Assembly: GCA_036502295.1 (NCBI GenBank)
Contig: DASXYU010000030.1
Coordinates: 1-50,293, forward strand
Reading direction: 5' to 3'
Origin: DASXYU01 sp036502295
GTDB taxonomy: Bacteria; Actinomycetota; Actinomycetes; Mycobacteriales; Jatrophihabitantaceae
DNA length: 50,293 nt
Under the pieces are notes generated by a model. The model was not told the DNA's origin, did no database searches, and saw only the letters and a list, made by a program, of their open reading frames with translations. The position numbers were made by a program, and so were the translations under genes. Below, piece after piece: positions 17,168-25,071 of this stretch. Position 1 is the stretch's first letter, and each line of letters starts with the position of its first letter.

Positions 17168-17764
17168 TCAGTCGAGGCGACGGCGGCCGGAGAAGGCGCG
17201 GCCGAGGGTGACTTCGTCGGCGTACTCCAGGTCGCCGCCGACGGGCAGTCCGCTGGCGAGACGGCTGACCGCGATGCCGATCGGGCCGATGAGACGGGCG
17301 AGGTAGGTGGCGGTCGCTTCACCCTCGAGGTTCGGGTCGGTGGCGAGGATGATCTCGGTGACGGCACCGTCCTGCAGTCGCGTGAGCAACTCACGGATAC
17401 GCAGGTCGTCGGGTCCGATGCCGTCGATCGGACTGATCGCCCCGCCGAGGACGTGGTAGCGACCGCGGAACTCGCGGGTGCGTTCGACCGCGTTGACGTC
17501 CTTCGGTTCTTCGACGACGCAGATCACTGTCGGGTCGCGGCGCGGGTCGGTGCAGATGCGGCAGACGTCCTGCTCACTGACGTTGCCGCAGATCGAGCAG
17601 AACTTCACGTCGCGCTTCACGCGGATGAGCGTCTGTGCGAGGCGTTCGACATCGGCGGCCTCAGCGGCGAGCAGGTGGAAGGCGATGCGCTGTGCACTCT
17701 TCGGGCCCACGCCGGGAAGCCGACCGAGTTCGTCGATCAGGTCCTGGACGGCACCTTCATACAT
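17168..17764 (-). CDS. recR: Recombination mediator protein RecR
   Basis: 198 residues, the usual size. Helix-hairpin-helix LGRLPGVGPKSAQRIAFHL at the N-terminus, C4 zinc finger CSIC...CRIC, and a Toprim domain with EEPKD and ATDPNLEGEATA. RecR works with RecO (and RecF) to load RecA onto SSB-coated single-stranded DNA. GTG 17767 and ATG 17764 are adjacent; I use the ATG because family members begin MYEG. It follows ybaB by 11 bp in the conserved order dnaX-ybaB-recR. Confidence 0.97.
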   Translation of the reverse strand: MYEGAVQDLIDELGRLPGVGPKSAQRIAFHLLAAEAADVERLAQTLIRVKRDVKFCSICGNVSEQDVCRICTDPRRDPTVICVVEEPKDVNAVERTREFRGRYHVLGGAISPIDGIGPDDLRIRELLTRLQDGAVTEIILATDPNLEGEATATYLARLIGPIGIAVSRLASGLPVGGDLEYADEVTLGRAFSGRRRLD

Positions 17765-17775
17765 CACGGACTAGA

Positions 17776-18144
17776 TCAGAATCCTGGGATGCCGAGGCCG
17801 CCGGTGAGCGGCCCCATCTTCTGCTGCGTAAGTTCTTCGACGGCGCGGTGCGCGTCGCGCACCGCCGCCACGACGAGGTCCTGCAGGGTCTCGACGTCTT
17901 CCGGGTCGACGACGGCCGGAGCGATGGCGAGCGAGACGAGCTCTCCGCCGCCGGTGAGCGTGGCGGAGACCAGACCTCCGCCAGCAGTGCCGGTGACTTC
18001 AGTGGTGGCGAGTTCGGCCTGCGCAGCCTCCATCTGCTGCTGCATCTTCTGCGCCTGCTTCATCAGCTGCTGCATGTTCGGCTGCTGTCCGCCGCCCACG
18101 CCGCCTCCTCGGCTGCCGCCGAACCCTCCGCCGCCCTTTGCCAC
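17776..18144 (-). CDS. YbaB/EbfC nucleoid-associated protein
   Basis: 122 residues. The core NMQQLMKQAQKMQQQMEAAQAEL helix followed by a GGGLVSATLTGGGELVSLAI sheet is typical of YbaB/EbfC, a dimeric DNA-binding protein. The Gly-rich first 22 residues (GGGGFGGSRGGGVGGG) are an unusual extension. The gene lies between dnaX (2 bp) and recR, so it is translated within the same operon and probably supports replication and repair. Confidence 0.93.
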   Translation of the reverse strand: MAKGGGGFGGSRGGGVGGGQQPNMQQLMKQAQKMQQQMEAAQAELATTEVTGTAGGGLVSATLTGGGELVSLAIAPAVVDPEDVETLQDLVVAAVRDAHRAVEELTQQKMGPLTGGLGIPGF

Positions 18145-18146
18145 GA

Positions 18147-20099
18147 TTACTCCTTCACCGGGCGTGCGCCGAGCTGTGCTTGCAGCAGACGCAACGCTTC
18201 GGCCTCTGAATCTACCGGCGGCGCCGCCACGGAGGCCTCGAACTCGGGTTCGTCGCGCGGGTCGTCCTCAACCGGAGTGGACTGCGCAGGCGTTGAAGCC
18301 TGCCGTGGCTGAGAGGGGGCAGAAGCTCGCGTGTCGAAGCCCGCCGCCGCCTCACCGACCTCAACGGAGATCTTCCAGTCGCCTCCGATCACCTTGGTGA
18401 GAGCTGCGGCGAGGACGGCCGTGTTGCTCTGCTCCGCGATCATCTTCGCCAAGGCGGAAGGTGCCGCGAGAGTGACGGTCTCCCCCGCCGCCGCCGTGAT
18501 CTGCGCGTTCATCAGCAGAGCATGGGTGCGCTTGCTCGACTGCTTCACGACGTCGAGTACTTCGGGCCACAGGCGGCGCAGTGCCGTCGCATCCGGTGCC
18601 GCTCCGCCGGTTGAGCTCCCCCGCGGGCGGGAGGTGGCCCCGCCCGACACCGCCGGAACAGTCGGTGGTTGAGGAGCAGCCGCAGGCCGTGGTGGCTGAG
18701 TAGGCCGCGCTGCGGCCGTGTCGACCCCGCTCTCGGCCGGAGCAGCAGCCCCCCATATCGACGCCGGAGCCTCCGGCCACGCCGTACGCTCGGTCTTCTC
18801 CGCTTTCGGCGCAGCCGGTGCCGTCTTCGGCGGCTCTGCCACGGCCGCAGGTACAGCTGGTGGTGGCTGAGTAGGCCGATCTGCGGCCGTGTCGGAGCCA
18901 CCGCTCTCAACTACCGCCGGAGCGTCGGCCAGCAACGAGTTGCGGCGTTCCAGCCGCTCAAGGCGCTGCAGGATCGCAGCGCTGTCGGTCGTGGCATCGG
19001 GCAACTGCATCCGGGCGCAGAGCAGTTCGAGGACGAGCCGCGGGGCGGTCGTCCCACGCATCTCAAGCAGTGCGGTGTGCACGATCTCGGCATAGCGCGT
19101 AACCGTGGCGCCGCCCAGCCGCGCCGCTTGCTCCGACATCAGCGCGGCTTGGTCCGGCGGTGCGTCGATGAGTCCACGATCAAACGCCTCGGGCACCGCG
19201 TCCAGCAGGATGAGATCGCGGAAGCGGTCGAGCAGGTCCGAGGCGAACCGCGTCGGATCGTGCCCGGCTTCGACCACTCGATCGACTGTTCCGTAGACCG
19301 CCGCCGCATCTCCTGCGGCGAGTGCGTCGACCATGTCGTCGAGAAGTGTGGCGTCGGTAACGCCGAGTAGCCCGAGCGCGACGTCGTAGGTGACGCCACC
19401 CGGACCGGCGCCGGCGAGGAGTTGGTCGAGGATCGAGAGGGTGTCACGCGCCGACCCACCACCGGCTTTCACCACGAGCGGGAGGACGGCCGGCTCAACC
19501 GGGATTCCCTCAGCCGCGCAGATCTTCTCGACGTGGGCACGGAGGATGTTCGGTGGGATCAGCCGGAACGGGTAGTGGTGCGTCCTCGACCTGATCGTGG
19601 TGAGCACCTTGTCGGGCTCGGTGGTGGCGAAGATGAAGACGAGGAAGTCGGGCGGCTCTTCGACGAGCTTGAGCAGCGCGTTGAAGCCACCGGTGGTGAC
19701 CATGTGCGCCTCGTCGATGATGTAGACCTTGTAGCGGTCCCGCGCCGGAGCGAAGAACGCGCGCTCGCGCAGGTCGCGCGCGTCATCCACGCCACCGTGC
19801 GAGGCGGCGTCGATCTCGATGACGTCGATCGAGCCGGAGCCGTTGGGGGCCAGCTCGCGACAGGAGTCACACTCGCCGCAGGGGTCCGGTGTCGGGCCCT
19901 TCGCACAGTTGAGCGACCGGGCGAGGATGCGCGCGCTGGAGGTCTTGCCACAGCCGCGCGGACCGCTGAAGAGATAGGCGTGATTGACCCGTCCGTTCGC
20001 CAAGGCGTGCCGCAACGGGTCGGTGACGTGATCCTGGCCGATGACCTCGGCAAACGTCGCTGACCGGTACTTTCGGTAGAGAGCGAGGTTGCCGGACAC
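18147..20099 (-). CDS. dnaX: DNA polymerase III gamma/tau subunit
   Basis: 650 residues. AAA+ clamp-loader ATPase: Walker A GPRGCGKTSSARIL (from ~45), four-Cys zinc module CAKGPTPDPCGECDSC, Walker B VYIIDEAHM, sensor ATTEPDKV and the Arg finger region. A Pro/Ala/Thr-rich linker spans residues ~390-520, then a small tau-like C-terminal domain (LWPEVLDVVKQSSKRTHALLMNAQ). It loads the beta clamp and links the polymerases. The linker contains two copies of a REP-like DNA repeat read in frame as DTAAxRPTQPP. Start is a GTG at 20099. No slippery A-run for gamma production is seen. Confidence 0.96.
   Translation of the reverse strand: MSGNLALYRKYRSATFAEVIGQDHVTDPLRHALANGRVNHAYLFSGPRGCGKTSSARILARSLNCAKGPTPDPCGECDSCRELAPNGSGSIDVIEIDAASHGGVDDARDLRERAFFAPARDRYKVYIIDEAHMVTTGGFNALLKLVEEPPDFLVFIFATTEPDKVLTTIRSRTHHYPFRLIPPNILRAHVEKICAAEGIPVEPAVLPLVVKAGGGSARDTLSILDQLLAGAGPGGVTYDVALGLLGVTDATLLDDMVDALAAGDAAAVYGTVDRVVEAGHDPTRFASDLLDRFRDLILLDAVPEAFDRGLIDAPPDQAALMSEQAARLGGATVTRYAEIVHTALLEMRGTTAPRLVLELLCARMQLPDATTDSAAILQRLERLERRNSLLADAPAVVESGGSDTAADRPTQPPPAVPAAVAEPPKTAPAAPKAEKTERTAWPEAPASIWGAAAPAESGVDTAAARPTQPPRPAAAPQPPTVPAVSGGATSRPRGSSTGGAAPDATALRRLWPEVLDVVKQSSKRTHALLMNAQITAAAGETVTLAAPSALAKMIAEQSNTAVLAAALTKVIGGDWKISVEVGEAAAGFDTRASAPSQPRQASTPAQSTPVEDDPRDEPEFEASVAAPPVDSEAEALRLLQAQLGARPVKE
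18664..18734. repeat. REP-like repeat copy within dnaX
   Basis: GGTGGTTGAGGAGCAGCCGC is followed by GGTGGCTGAGTAGGCCGCGC (18691 onward) and a CGGCC-containing hairpin, then GTGTCGACC. The same unit recurs at 18862, and a related one at 3191 in an intergenic spacer. On the minus strand it is read as VDTAAARPTQPPRP of the DnaX linker. Confidence 0.6.
18862..18908. repeat. Second REP-like repeat copy within dnaX
   Basis: GGTGGCTGAGTAGGCCGATC then TGCGGCCGTGTCGGAGCCAC ends in CCGCTCTC, as does the copy at 18691-18734. It encodes SDTAADRPTQPPP, about 43 residues before the other copy in the DnaX linker. Confidence 0.6.
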
Positions 20100-20228
20100 G
20101 TGTGAACCCTAACCATCCGTTCCGACAGTGGGCTAGCTGCCAACAAGCTGAGACGTGTCACATATTTTCCTCATGCAACCGAGAGATCATCTTGAGGAAC
20201 GGGTAGATCACGGGACGTGAGGCGGCGT

Positions 20229-21107
20229 ATGCGGAGGGGCAGTCGACACGCGAAGGTGACGTTTGTGTCGCTGGCCGCCGCGGCCGTCTTGGTGACCATG
20301 GTCGTCCCGGCGAACGCACTCCTTCCCGCAACGGGAAATTCGGCCTCCGTCACCACTGCGCAGACGACGCACGCGGACCCGATCAAGGCGACCATGACCG
20401 CCGCGCAGCGCGCGAAGACGATCAACGCGAATCTCAAGCAAGCGGTCGCCTACGCAGCCAAGAGCGGGCTCACCTCCGGGGTTGCGCTCTTCGACACCAA
20501 GACCCACAAGCTCTATACGGCGGGCAAGGCGACGACACCGTGGGCAACTGAGAGCGTCGTGAAGGTCTTCATCGCGGCTCGCCTACTGCTCACGGGTCAG
20601 ATGGTCGGCGGCACCGAGAAGACCGCGTACCGGATGATCACGCAGTCGGACGACGACGCGGCCGACGACCTCTACGGCCTCGCCGGCGGGGACAGCATCG
20701 TCCCGCTGCTCGCCAAGCATTACAAGATCAGTGGGCTCGGATCACCGCCGGCCAGGAGCGGTTGGTGGGGCAACACCCACGTCACCGCCAAGGGACTCGC
20801 CATCTTCTACGCGAAGGTCAAGAAGGACCCCAAGGTTGGGCCTTGGCTGATCAACGCGATGAAGCACACGACGAAGATCGCTTCGGACGGTCAGAACCAG
20901 TACTTCGGCATTCCGGCGGGTATCAAGAAGTTCGCGATCAAGCAGGGCTGGGGCGCGGACGGTGACTGCTTCTGCCAGGTCGTCTTCAACAGTTCGGGAT
21001 TCGTCCAGAGCCGCTACACCGTCGTGCTGCTCACCGCCGGCGGTTCATGGGACGGTGCGCAGCAGGTCATCAATCACATGGCGCAAGTGATCCTGCCGGT
21101 GAAATAG
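20229..21107 (+). CDS. Secreted beta-lactamase/penicillin-binding-fold serine hydrolase
   Basis: 292 residues. A signal peptide (residues ~1-30, ending VVPANA) predicts export. The SxxK nucleophile motif is Ser109-Val-Val-Lys112 (WATESVVKVF); an SDN-like motif is S-D-D at 140-142; a KTG-like triad is Lys238-Gln-Gly240. The fold is therefore the class A beta-lactamase/PBP type, but the second and third motifs are changed, so resistance activity should not be assumed; many actinobacterial paralogues have unknown cell-wall roles. GTG 20217 is an alternative start, but ATG 20229 has a nearby GAGG. It is divergent from dnaX across ~130 bp. Confidence 0.75.
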   Translation: MRRGSRHAKVTFVSLAAAAVLVTMVVPANALLPATGNSASVTTAQTTHADPIKATMTAAQRAKTINANLKQAVAYAAKSGLTSGVALFDTKTHKLYTAGKATTPWATESVVKVFIAARLLLTGQMVGGTEKTAYRMITQSDDDAADDLYGLAGGDSIVPLLAKHYKISGLGSPPARSGWWGNTHVTAKGLAIFYAKVKKDPKVGPWLINAMKHTTKIASDGQNQYFGIPAGIKKFAIKQGWGADGDCFCQVVFNSSGFVQSRYTVVLLTAGGSWDGAQQVINHMAQVILPVK

Positions 21108-21138
21108 CCGGGGTCCGCTGCAGGTAGGGACAGGTAGG

Positions 21139-21226
21139 GACCCCCCGCGCACCCGCCAGAGCACACTTATCCTTGCTGCCTTCCGGCCCTGGGGAGGTTC
21201 GTGAGGTGGACGCCGCACGGGGGGTC
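21139..21226 (-). ncRNA. ffs: Bacterial small signal recognition particle RNA (4.5S)
   Basis: On the minus strand the ends GACCCCCCG and CGGGGGGTC pair, and the apical part CAGGGCCGGAAGGCAGCAAG contains the GGAA tetraloop and the A-rich symmetric loop of SRP helix 8, which binds Ffh. Length ~88 nt is right for the small bacterial form. Ends are inferred from the closing stem. Its position close to dnaX is common in Gram-positive bacteria. Confidence 0.9.
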
Positions 21227-21240
21227 GGCCACCGAGTCTA
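21227..21240 (-). promoter_or_regulatory. -10 box of the ffs promoter
   Basis: TAGACT on the minus strand (21240-21235) lies 8 nt before the inferred 5' end of the SRP RNA, the correct spacing for a sigma-70-type -10 element. No good -35 box is visible. Confidence 0.5.
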
Positions 21241-21284
21241 CGGTCCGTCGAAACCACCCACGTCCGCCCGGTACCCTCTTCTAC

Positions 21285-21369
21285 GGAGGATTCGCCTAGT
21301 GGCCTATGGCGCTCGCCTGGAACGCGGGTTGGGGGCAACCCCTCATGGGTTCAAATCCCATATCCTCCG
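21285..21369 (+). tRNA. tRNA-Ser (anticodon GGA)
   Basis: Acceptor arms GGAGGAT (21285-21291) and ATCCTCC (21362-21368) pair perfectly, with discriminator G at 21369. The anticodon loop CTGGAAC carries GGA between CTCGC and GCGGG. A long variable arm (GGGGGCAACCCC region) and the T arm TGGGTTCAAATCCCA confirm a class II serine tRNA. CCA is not encoded. A TACCCT -10 box lies 7 nt upstream. Confidence 0.95.
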
Positions 21370-21383
21370 CTCGCTCGTAGAAG

Positions 21384-21421
21384 GGCCCGCCGGAAACCAT
21401 GGTTTCTGGCGGGCCTTTCTT
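21384..21421 (+). terminator. Rho-independent terminator of the tRNA-Ser gene
   Basis: A long stem pairs GCCCGCCGGAAACC with GGTTTCTGGCGGGC (one G-U pair) and is followed by TTTCTT, about 15 nt after the tRNA. Confidence 0.9.
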
Positions 21422-21755
21422 CAGCATCAATCCGCATGAAGTAACGGCCCGTCACACGGCGGAAGGGCTGACCCTTTCCGTTCGAGTGGGTGGTTTTGAC
21501 GGATCCGGACAACGCAAGGGCGTCAGAATCACCCACTCGCGCAAGTCATGCGGGCGTGCGACGTTGAAGCCGCACAGCCGGTAGTGCTTCGTCATCCGAC
21601 GGACCGACGGCTGGATTGATCAGATCAGAACGAACCGACTCATGGCTCGCTCTTACGAACTCCTGGGCCACACACAGCTTCCATACATGCTCTACGCAGT
21701 TTAAGCGTCGATGCTTCTCGGCAGTCAGCGACACCGAAGGAGCCAAAGCCGCCGT
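21422..21755. other. Non-coding stretch with a 19-bp imperfect inverted repeat
   Basis: I see no credible gene here. A 19-nt arm (21483-21501, CGAGTGGGTG... ) pairs with 21521-21539 (...CACCCACTCG) with only two G-U positions around a 19-nt loop; a smaller hairpin CGGAAGGG/CCCTTTCCG lies just before (~21460-21480). It might be a structured RNA, an mRNA leader for the adaptor gene, or the remnant of a mobile element. Confidence 0.45.
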
Positions 21756-22997
21756 ATGAGTGTCATCGGAAACGCCGGGCAAGCCGTCCGGAAGCATCCC
21801 CGCATCAGCGTCCTCACGCTCGCGGTCGTCCTCGCCGGTGCCGGCGTCGGCAGCTACTTCGCCGTCGCATCAGGTGACTCGACGGCTGCCGCAGCTGCGA
21901 CATCGACGACCACGAACTACACGGTCGCGACCGGAACCATCAAGCAGTCTGTCTCCTCCACCGGCACCCTTGCCCCCGCGGACATCGACGACCTCACCTT
22001 CTCCTCCTCCGGTGTCGTCACCTCCGTCCTCGTGAAGGAGGGCGCGAAGGTGAAGAAGGGGCAGAAGCTCGCGACGATCGACTCAGCCACGCTCGCGGCG
22101 ACGGTCGCGCAGGACGAGGCGCAGGTCGCCAGCGACGAGGCGAAAGTGGAGGACGACGAAGACAACGCCGCCACTGACGCCCAGCTCACCGCCGACAAGG
22201 CCGCACTCACCGCCGCGAAGAACCAGCTCGCCTCCGACAAGAAGGCTCTCACCGCAGCGACGCTCACCTCTCCGATCAGCGGAGTGGTCGCCAGCGTCGC
22301 CTACACCGTCGGTCAGTCGGTGTCAGGCGGCTCCAGCGCCGGTTCAGGATCGGGGAGCAGCAGCCTCGGTAGCAGCAGCTCGTCCAGCTCGTCCTCCTCC
22401 TCCGGCATCGAGGTGATCAGCACCGACTCGTGGGTCGTCAACGCAACGGTCGACTCGACCTCGGTCGACCTCATCAAGGCCGGCGATCAGGCGCAGCTCA
22501 CGGTCAGCGGCGCCACCGACTCCGTCTACGGGACGATCTCGACCGTCTCGGTGCTCTCGTCCTCATCGAGCGGCACGGCGAGCTACCCGGTCGTCGTCGC
22601 GGTGACGGGCTCCCCGAAGGGCCTGCACGACGGCGCGAGCGTCACCGCCACGCTGATCTACAAGCAGCTCGCAAACGTCATCGTGATTCCGACGACGGCG
22701 CTTCACCGCAACACCGACGGCACCGAATACGTCGAGAAGGTGGTCAAAGGCAAGGCCGTGCAGACCACCGTCGAAACGGGGACGACGTCGGGGGCCCAGG
22801 TCGAGATCACCAAGGGACTCGCCGCAGGCGACGTAGTCCAAGAGACGACGTTCCGTCGCACCACGACGGGGACGAGCAGCAACGGCACGACCGGCCGTAC
22901 CGGTACGGGCGGAGGCTTCGGCGGAGGCAACTTCACGCCCCCCGCCGGCGGCTTCGGTGGCGTCGGTGGCGGAACGGGCGGAGGCTTCGGTGGCTAG
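21756..22997 (+). CDS. HlyD/MacA-type membrane fusion (adaptor) protein
   Basis: 413 residues. An N-terminal hydrophobic anchor (residues ~15-38) precedes a biotinyl-lipoyl half-hairpin domain (VVTSVLVKEGAKVKKGQKLATID, ~78-100), a predicted coiled coil rich in Ala/Asp/Lys (~105-160), the second lipoyl half (LTSPISGVVASVAYTVGQ), a Ser/Gly-rich insert, a beta-barrel region and a Gly-rich tail. It would link the MacB-like ATPase/permease encoded next to the extracellular space. The start ATG 21756 has AAGGAG about 14 nt upstream, rather far. The stop overlaps the start of the ATPase gene (GTGGCTAG), showing translational coupling. Confidence 0.88.
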   Translation: MSVIGNAGQAVRKHPRISVLTLAVVLAGAGVGSYFAVASGDSTAAAAATSTTTNYTVATGTIKQSVSSTGTLAPADIDDLTFSSSGVVTSVLVKEGAKVKKGQKLATIDSATLAATVAQDEAQVASDEAKVEDDEDNAATDAQLTADKAALTAAKNQLASDKKALTAATLTSPISGVVASVAYTVGQSVSGGSSAGSGSGSSSLGSSSSSSSSSSSGIEVISTDSWVVNATVDSTSVDLIKAGDQAQLTVSGATDSVYGTISTVSVLSSSSSGTASYPVVVAVTGSPKGLHDGASVTATLIYKQLANVIVIPTTALHRNTDGTEYVEKVVKGKAVQTTVETGTTSGAQVEITKGLAAGDVVQETTFRRTTTGTSSNGTTGRTGTGGGFGGGNFTPPAGGFGGVGGGTGGGFGG

Positions 22998-23754
22998 TCG
23001 ACCGGGCACCCGGCGCCAAGAGACTCAGCGACCGGGCACCGGGCGCCAGAAGGCTCAGCATCCCGTCATCGAGCTGAAGGACGTCCGCAAGACCTACCGC
23101 ACCGGCACAGTCGAATTCGAGGCGATACGCGGCGTGAGCCTGACCATCACGCAGGGCGAATACGTCGCGATCATGGGGCCCTCCGGCTCAGGCAAGTCGA
23201 CGCTGATGAACATCCTCGGCTGTCTCGACGTGCCGACCTCCGGTGAGTACCACCTAGCCGGCGAGGACGTCTCGGAGATGGACGAGGTCGACCTCGCCGA
23301 GGCGCGCAACCGGCAGATCGGCTTCGTCTTCCAACAGTTCAACCTGCTCGCCTCGCTCACAGCGCAACGCAACGTCGAACTGCCACTCTCTTACGCCGGC
23401 GTGAATCGCGAGACCCGCGCCGAACTCGCCAAGCTCGCCCTCGAACGCGTCGGCCTCGGCGACCGGACGCACCACCGCCCGGGTGAGCTCTCCGGCGGAC
23501 AGCAGCAACGCGTCGCGGTCGCACGGGCACTCGCCACCGACCCGGCTCTCGTCCTCGCCGACGAACCCACCGGCAACCTCGACTCGACGGCGACGGCCGA
23601 CGTGCTAGGTCTCTTCGATGAGCTCCACGCGGCTGGGAGCACGGTCGTCCTCATCACTCACGAGGCCGAAGTGGCCGGACGAGCCGCGCGCGTGATTCAC
23701 ATCCACGATGGCCTGCTCGCCTCCGACGAAGTGACCGCGGGGGTGGCCTCGTGA
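22990..23754 (+). CDS. ABC transporter ATP-binding protein, MacB/LolD type
   Basis: 254 residues. Walker A GPSGSGKST at 63-71, Q-loop FVFQQFNLL, signature LSGGQQQRVAVARAL, Walker B VLADEPTGNLDS and switch His in LITHEAEVA. This set, with ADEPTGNLD, is typical of the LolD/FtsE/MacB group. It pairs with the FtsX-type permease downstream. I chose the GTG at 22990 because GGAGG lies 5 nt upstream; it overlaps the adaptor stop codon by 8 nt. The first 25 residues contain a tandem 10-residue repeat (RPGTRRQETQ / RPGTGRQKAQ) from a 30-bp DNA duplication and are not part of the usual domain. Confidence 0.93.
   Translation: MASRPGTRRQETQRPGTGRQKAQHPVIELKDVRKTYRTGTVEFEAIRGVSLTITQGEYVAIMGPSGSGKSTLMNILGCLDVPTSGEYHLAGEDVSEMDEVDLAEARNRQIGFVFQQFNLLASLTAQRNVELPLSYAGVNRETRAELAKLALERVGLGDRTHHRPGELSGGQQQRVAVARALATDPALVLADEPTGNLDSTATADVLGLFDELHAAGSTVVLITHEAEVAGRAARVIHIHDGLLASDEVTAGVAS
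23000..23059 (+). repeat. 30-bp tandem duplication at the ATPase N-terminus
   Basis: Two near-identical 30-bp units (23000-23029 and 23030-23059) starting GACCGGGCACC differ at a few bases and keep the reading frame. Confidence 0.8.
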
Positions 23755-23830
23755 GCGAACGAAGTGAGCGAACCATCAAGCACGGTGGTGTTGAAGCCTC
23801 GTCGGCGCCCGCAGCGAAGCGAGGACGCCG
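23755..23830. repeat. REP-like spacer between ATPase and permease genes
   Basis: The 76-bp spacer holds GTGAGCGAACGAAGTGAGCG (an internal GAGCGAA/GAGCGAA repeat) and CGTCGGCGCCCGCAGCGAAG followed by CGAGGACGCCG, whose ends pair (CGTCGGCG... with ...CGACG-like partners). This resembles mobile palindromic spacers of Actinobacteria; genes either side are otherwise tightly packed. Confidence 0.4.
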
Positions 23831-25063
23831 ATGAGGTGGGGTGACATCCTGCGCAGCGCGTGGGATGCGATCCGCACCCACAAGCTCCGCTCGATCCTCA
23901 CCTCCCTCGGCATCCTGATCGGCATCGCCGCGGTCGTCCTCACCGTCGGACTCGGCCAAGGCGCGCAGAAGAAGGTGAACGATCAACTCGCCGCCCTCGG
24001 CGGCAACCTGCTCATCGTCTCGCCGGGCAGCTCGACCTCGGGCGGTATCCGCGGCGGCTTCGGCTCCTCGACGACGCTCACCACGGCCGACGCCGACGCG
24101 CTCTCATCGAAGACTGCTGCCCCTGACATCGCCAACGTCGCGCCGGTGTCCTCGAGCGCCTCGGAGGAGCTCGACAACGGATCGACGAACTGGACCACCA
24201 CAGTCGTGGGGACGACCAGTGATTGGCTCACCGTCCGTGGCCGCGCGCTGAGCACCGGACGCTTCGTCGATGCCGCGGACGAGAAGCAGGCATCCGCCGT
24301 CATAGTCCTCGGTTCGGATACCGCCAGCGAACTCTTCGGCCCGCTCGATCCGGTCGGGCAGAGCGTGACGATCAGCTCGGTGCCCTACGAGGTGATCGGC
24401 GTGCTCACCTCGGCCGGCTCAGACTCGACCACGAATCTCGACGACCAGGCAATCGTCCCGATCTCCACCGCACAGCAGCGTCTTGTCGGCGGAACCAGTC
24501 GGACGTCCGTCGCTGACATCTACGTCAAGGCGACGAAGGATTCGCGGCTCTCGGCCGCCTACCAAGAGGCGAACAGCATCCTTGCCTACCGCCACTCGGT
24601 CACCTCCGGGTCGAGCACCGACTTCACGATCACGACTCAGCAGTCGGTGATCAGCACTACCTCGTCGGTGAGTGGCACGTTGACGAATCTGCTCATCGGC
24701 ATCGCCTGCCTGTCGCTGATCGTCGGTGGCATCGGCGTCATGAACATCATGTTGGTGTCGGTGAAGGAACGCACCCGCGAGATCGGCCTGCGCAAGGCAC
24801 TGGGTGGAACCCCCGCGATTATCCGCAGGCAGTTCCTCTCGGAGGCCTCGATCCTCGGCCTCACCGGCGGCCTGCTCGGTGTCGGTGTCGGCATAGCCGC
24901 GGCCGAGATCCTTCCGCACTTCATGAGCAACCCGGTCGCGATCAGCGTGCCGTGGATCCTGCTCGCCATTGCTGTGGCGATCGCGATCGGCGTCGGGTTC
25001 GGCGTCTATCCCGCATCGCGCGCAGCCAAGTTGTCCCCGATCGACGCACTCCGAAGCGAATGA
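23831..25063 (+). CDS. MacB-like FtsX-family permease
   Basis: 410 residues. Transmembrane segment at ~20-45 (SILTSLGILIGIAAVVLTVGL), a large extracellular MacB_PCD domain (~50-270), then three further segments: LLIGIACLSLIVGGIGVMNI (~286-305), ILGLTGGLLGVGVGIAAAEI (~338-357) and ILLAIAVAIAIGVGFGVYPA (~377-396). VKERTREIGLRKALG is the hallmark coupling motif. With the ATPase and adaptor it forms a mechanotransmission-type exporter. ATG 23831 is preceded by GAGG. Substrate unknown. Confidence 0.93.
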   Translation: MRWGDILRSAWDAIRTHKLRSILTSLGILIGIAAVVLTVGLGQGAQKKVNDQLAALGGNLLIVSPGSSTSGGIRGGFGSSTTLTTADADALSSKTAAPDIANVAPVSSSASEELDNGSTNWTTTVVGTTSDWLTVRGRALSTGRFVDAADEKQASAVIVLGSDTASELFGPLDPVGQSVTISSVPYEVIGVLTSAGSDSTTNLDDQAIVPISTAQQRLVGGTSRTSVADIYVKATKDSRLSAAYQEANSILAYRHSVTSGSSTDFTITTQQSVISTTSSVSGTLTNLLIGIACLSLIVGGIGVMNIMLVSVKERTREIGLRKALGGTPAIIRRQFLSEASILGLTGGLLGVGVGIAAAEILPHFMSNPVAISVPWILLAIAVAIAIGVGFGVYPASRAAKLSPIDALRSE

Positions 25064-25071
25064 GGTCTGCC

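Noticed and set aside
18147..20099. Programmed frameshift in dnaX
   Set aside because: No A-rich slippery heptamer is visible in the expected region of this GC-rich gene.
20229..21107. Antibiotic resistance beta-lactamase
   Set aside because: SxxK is present but the SDN and KTG motifs are altered (SDD, KQG), so hydrolytic activity on beta-lactams cannot be claimed.
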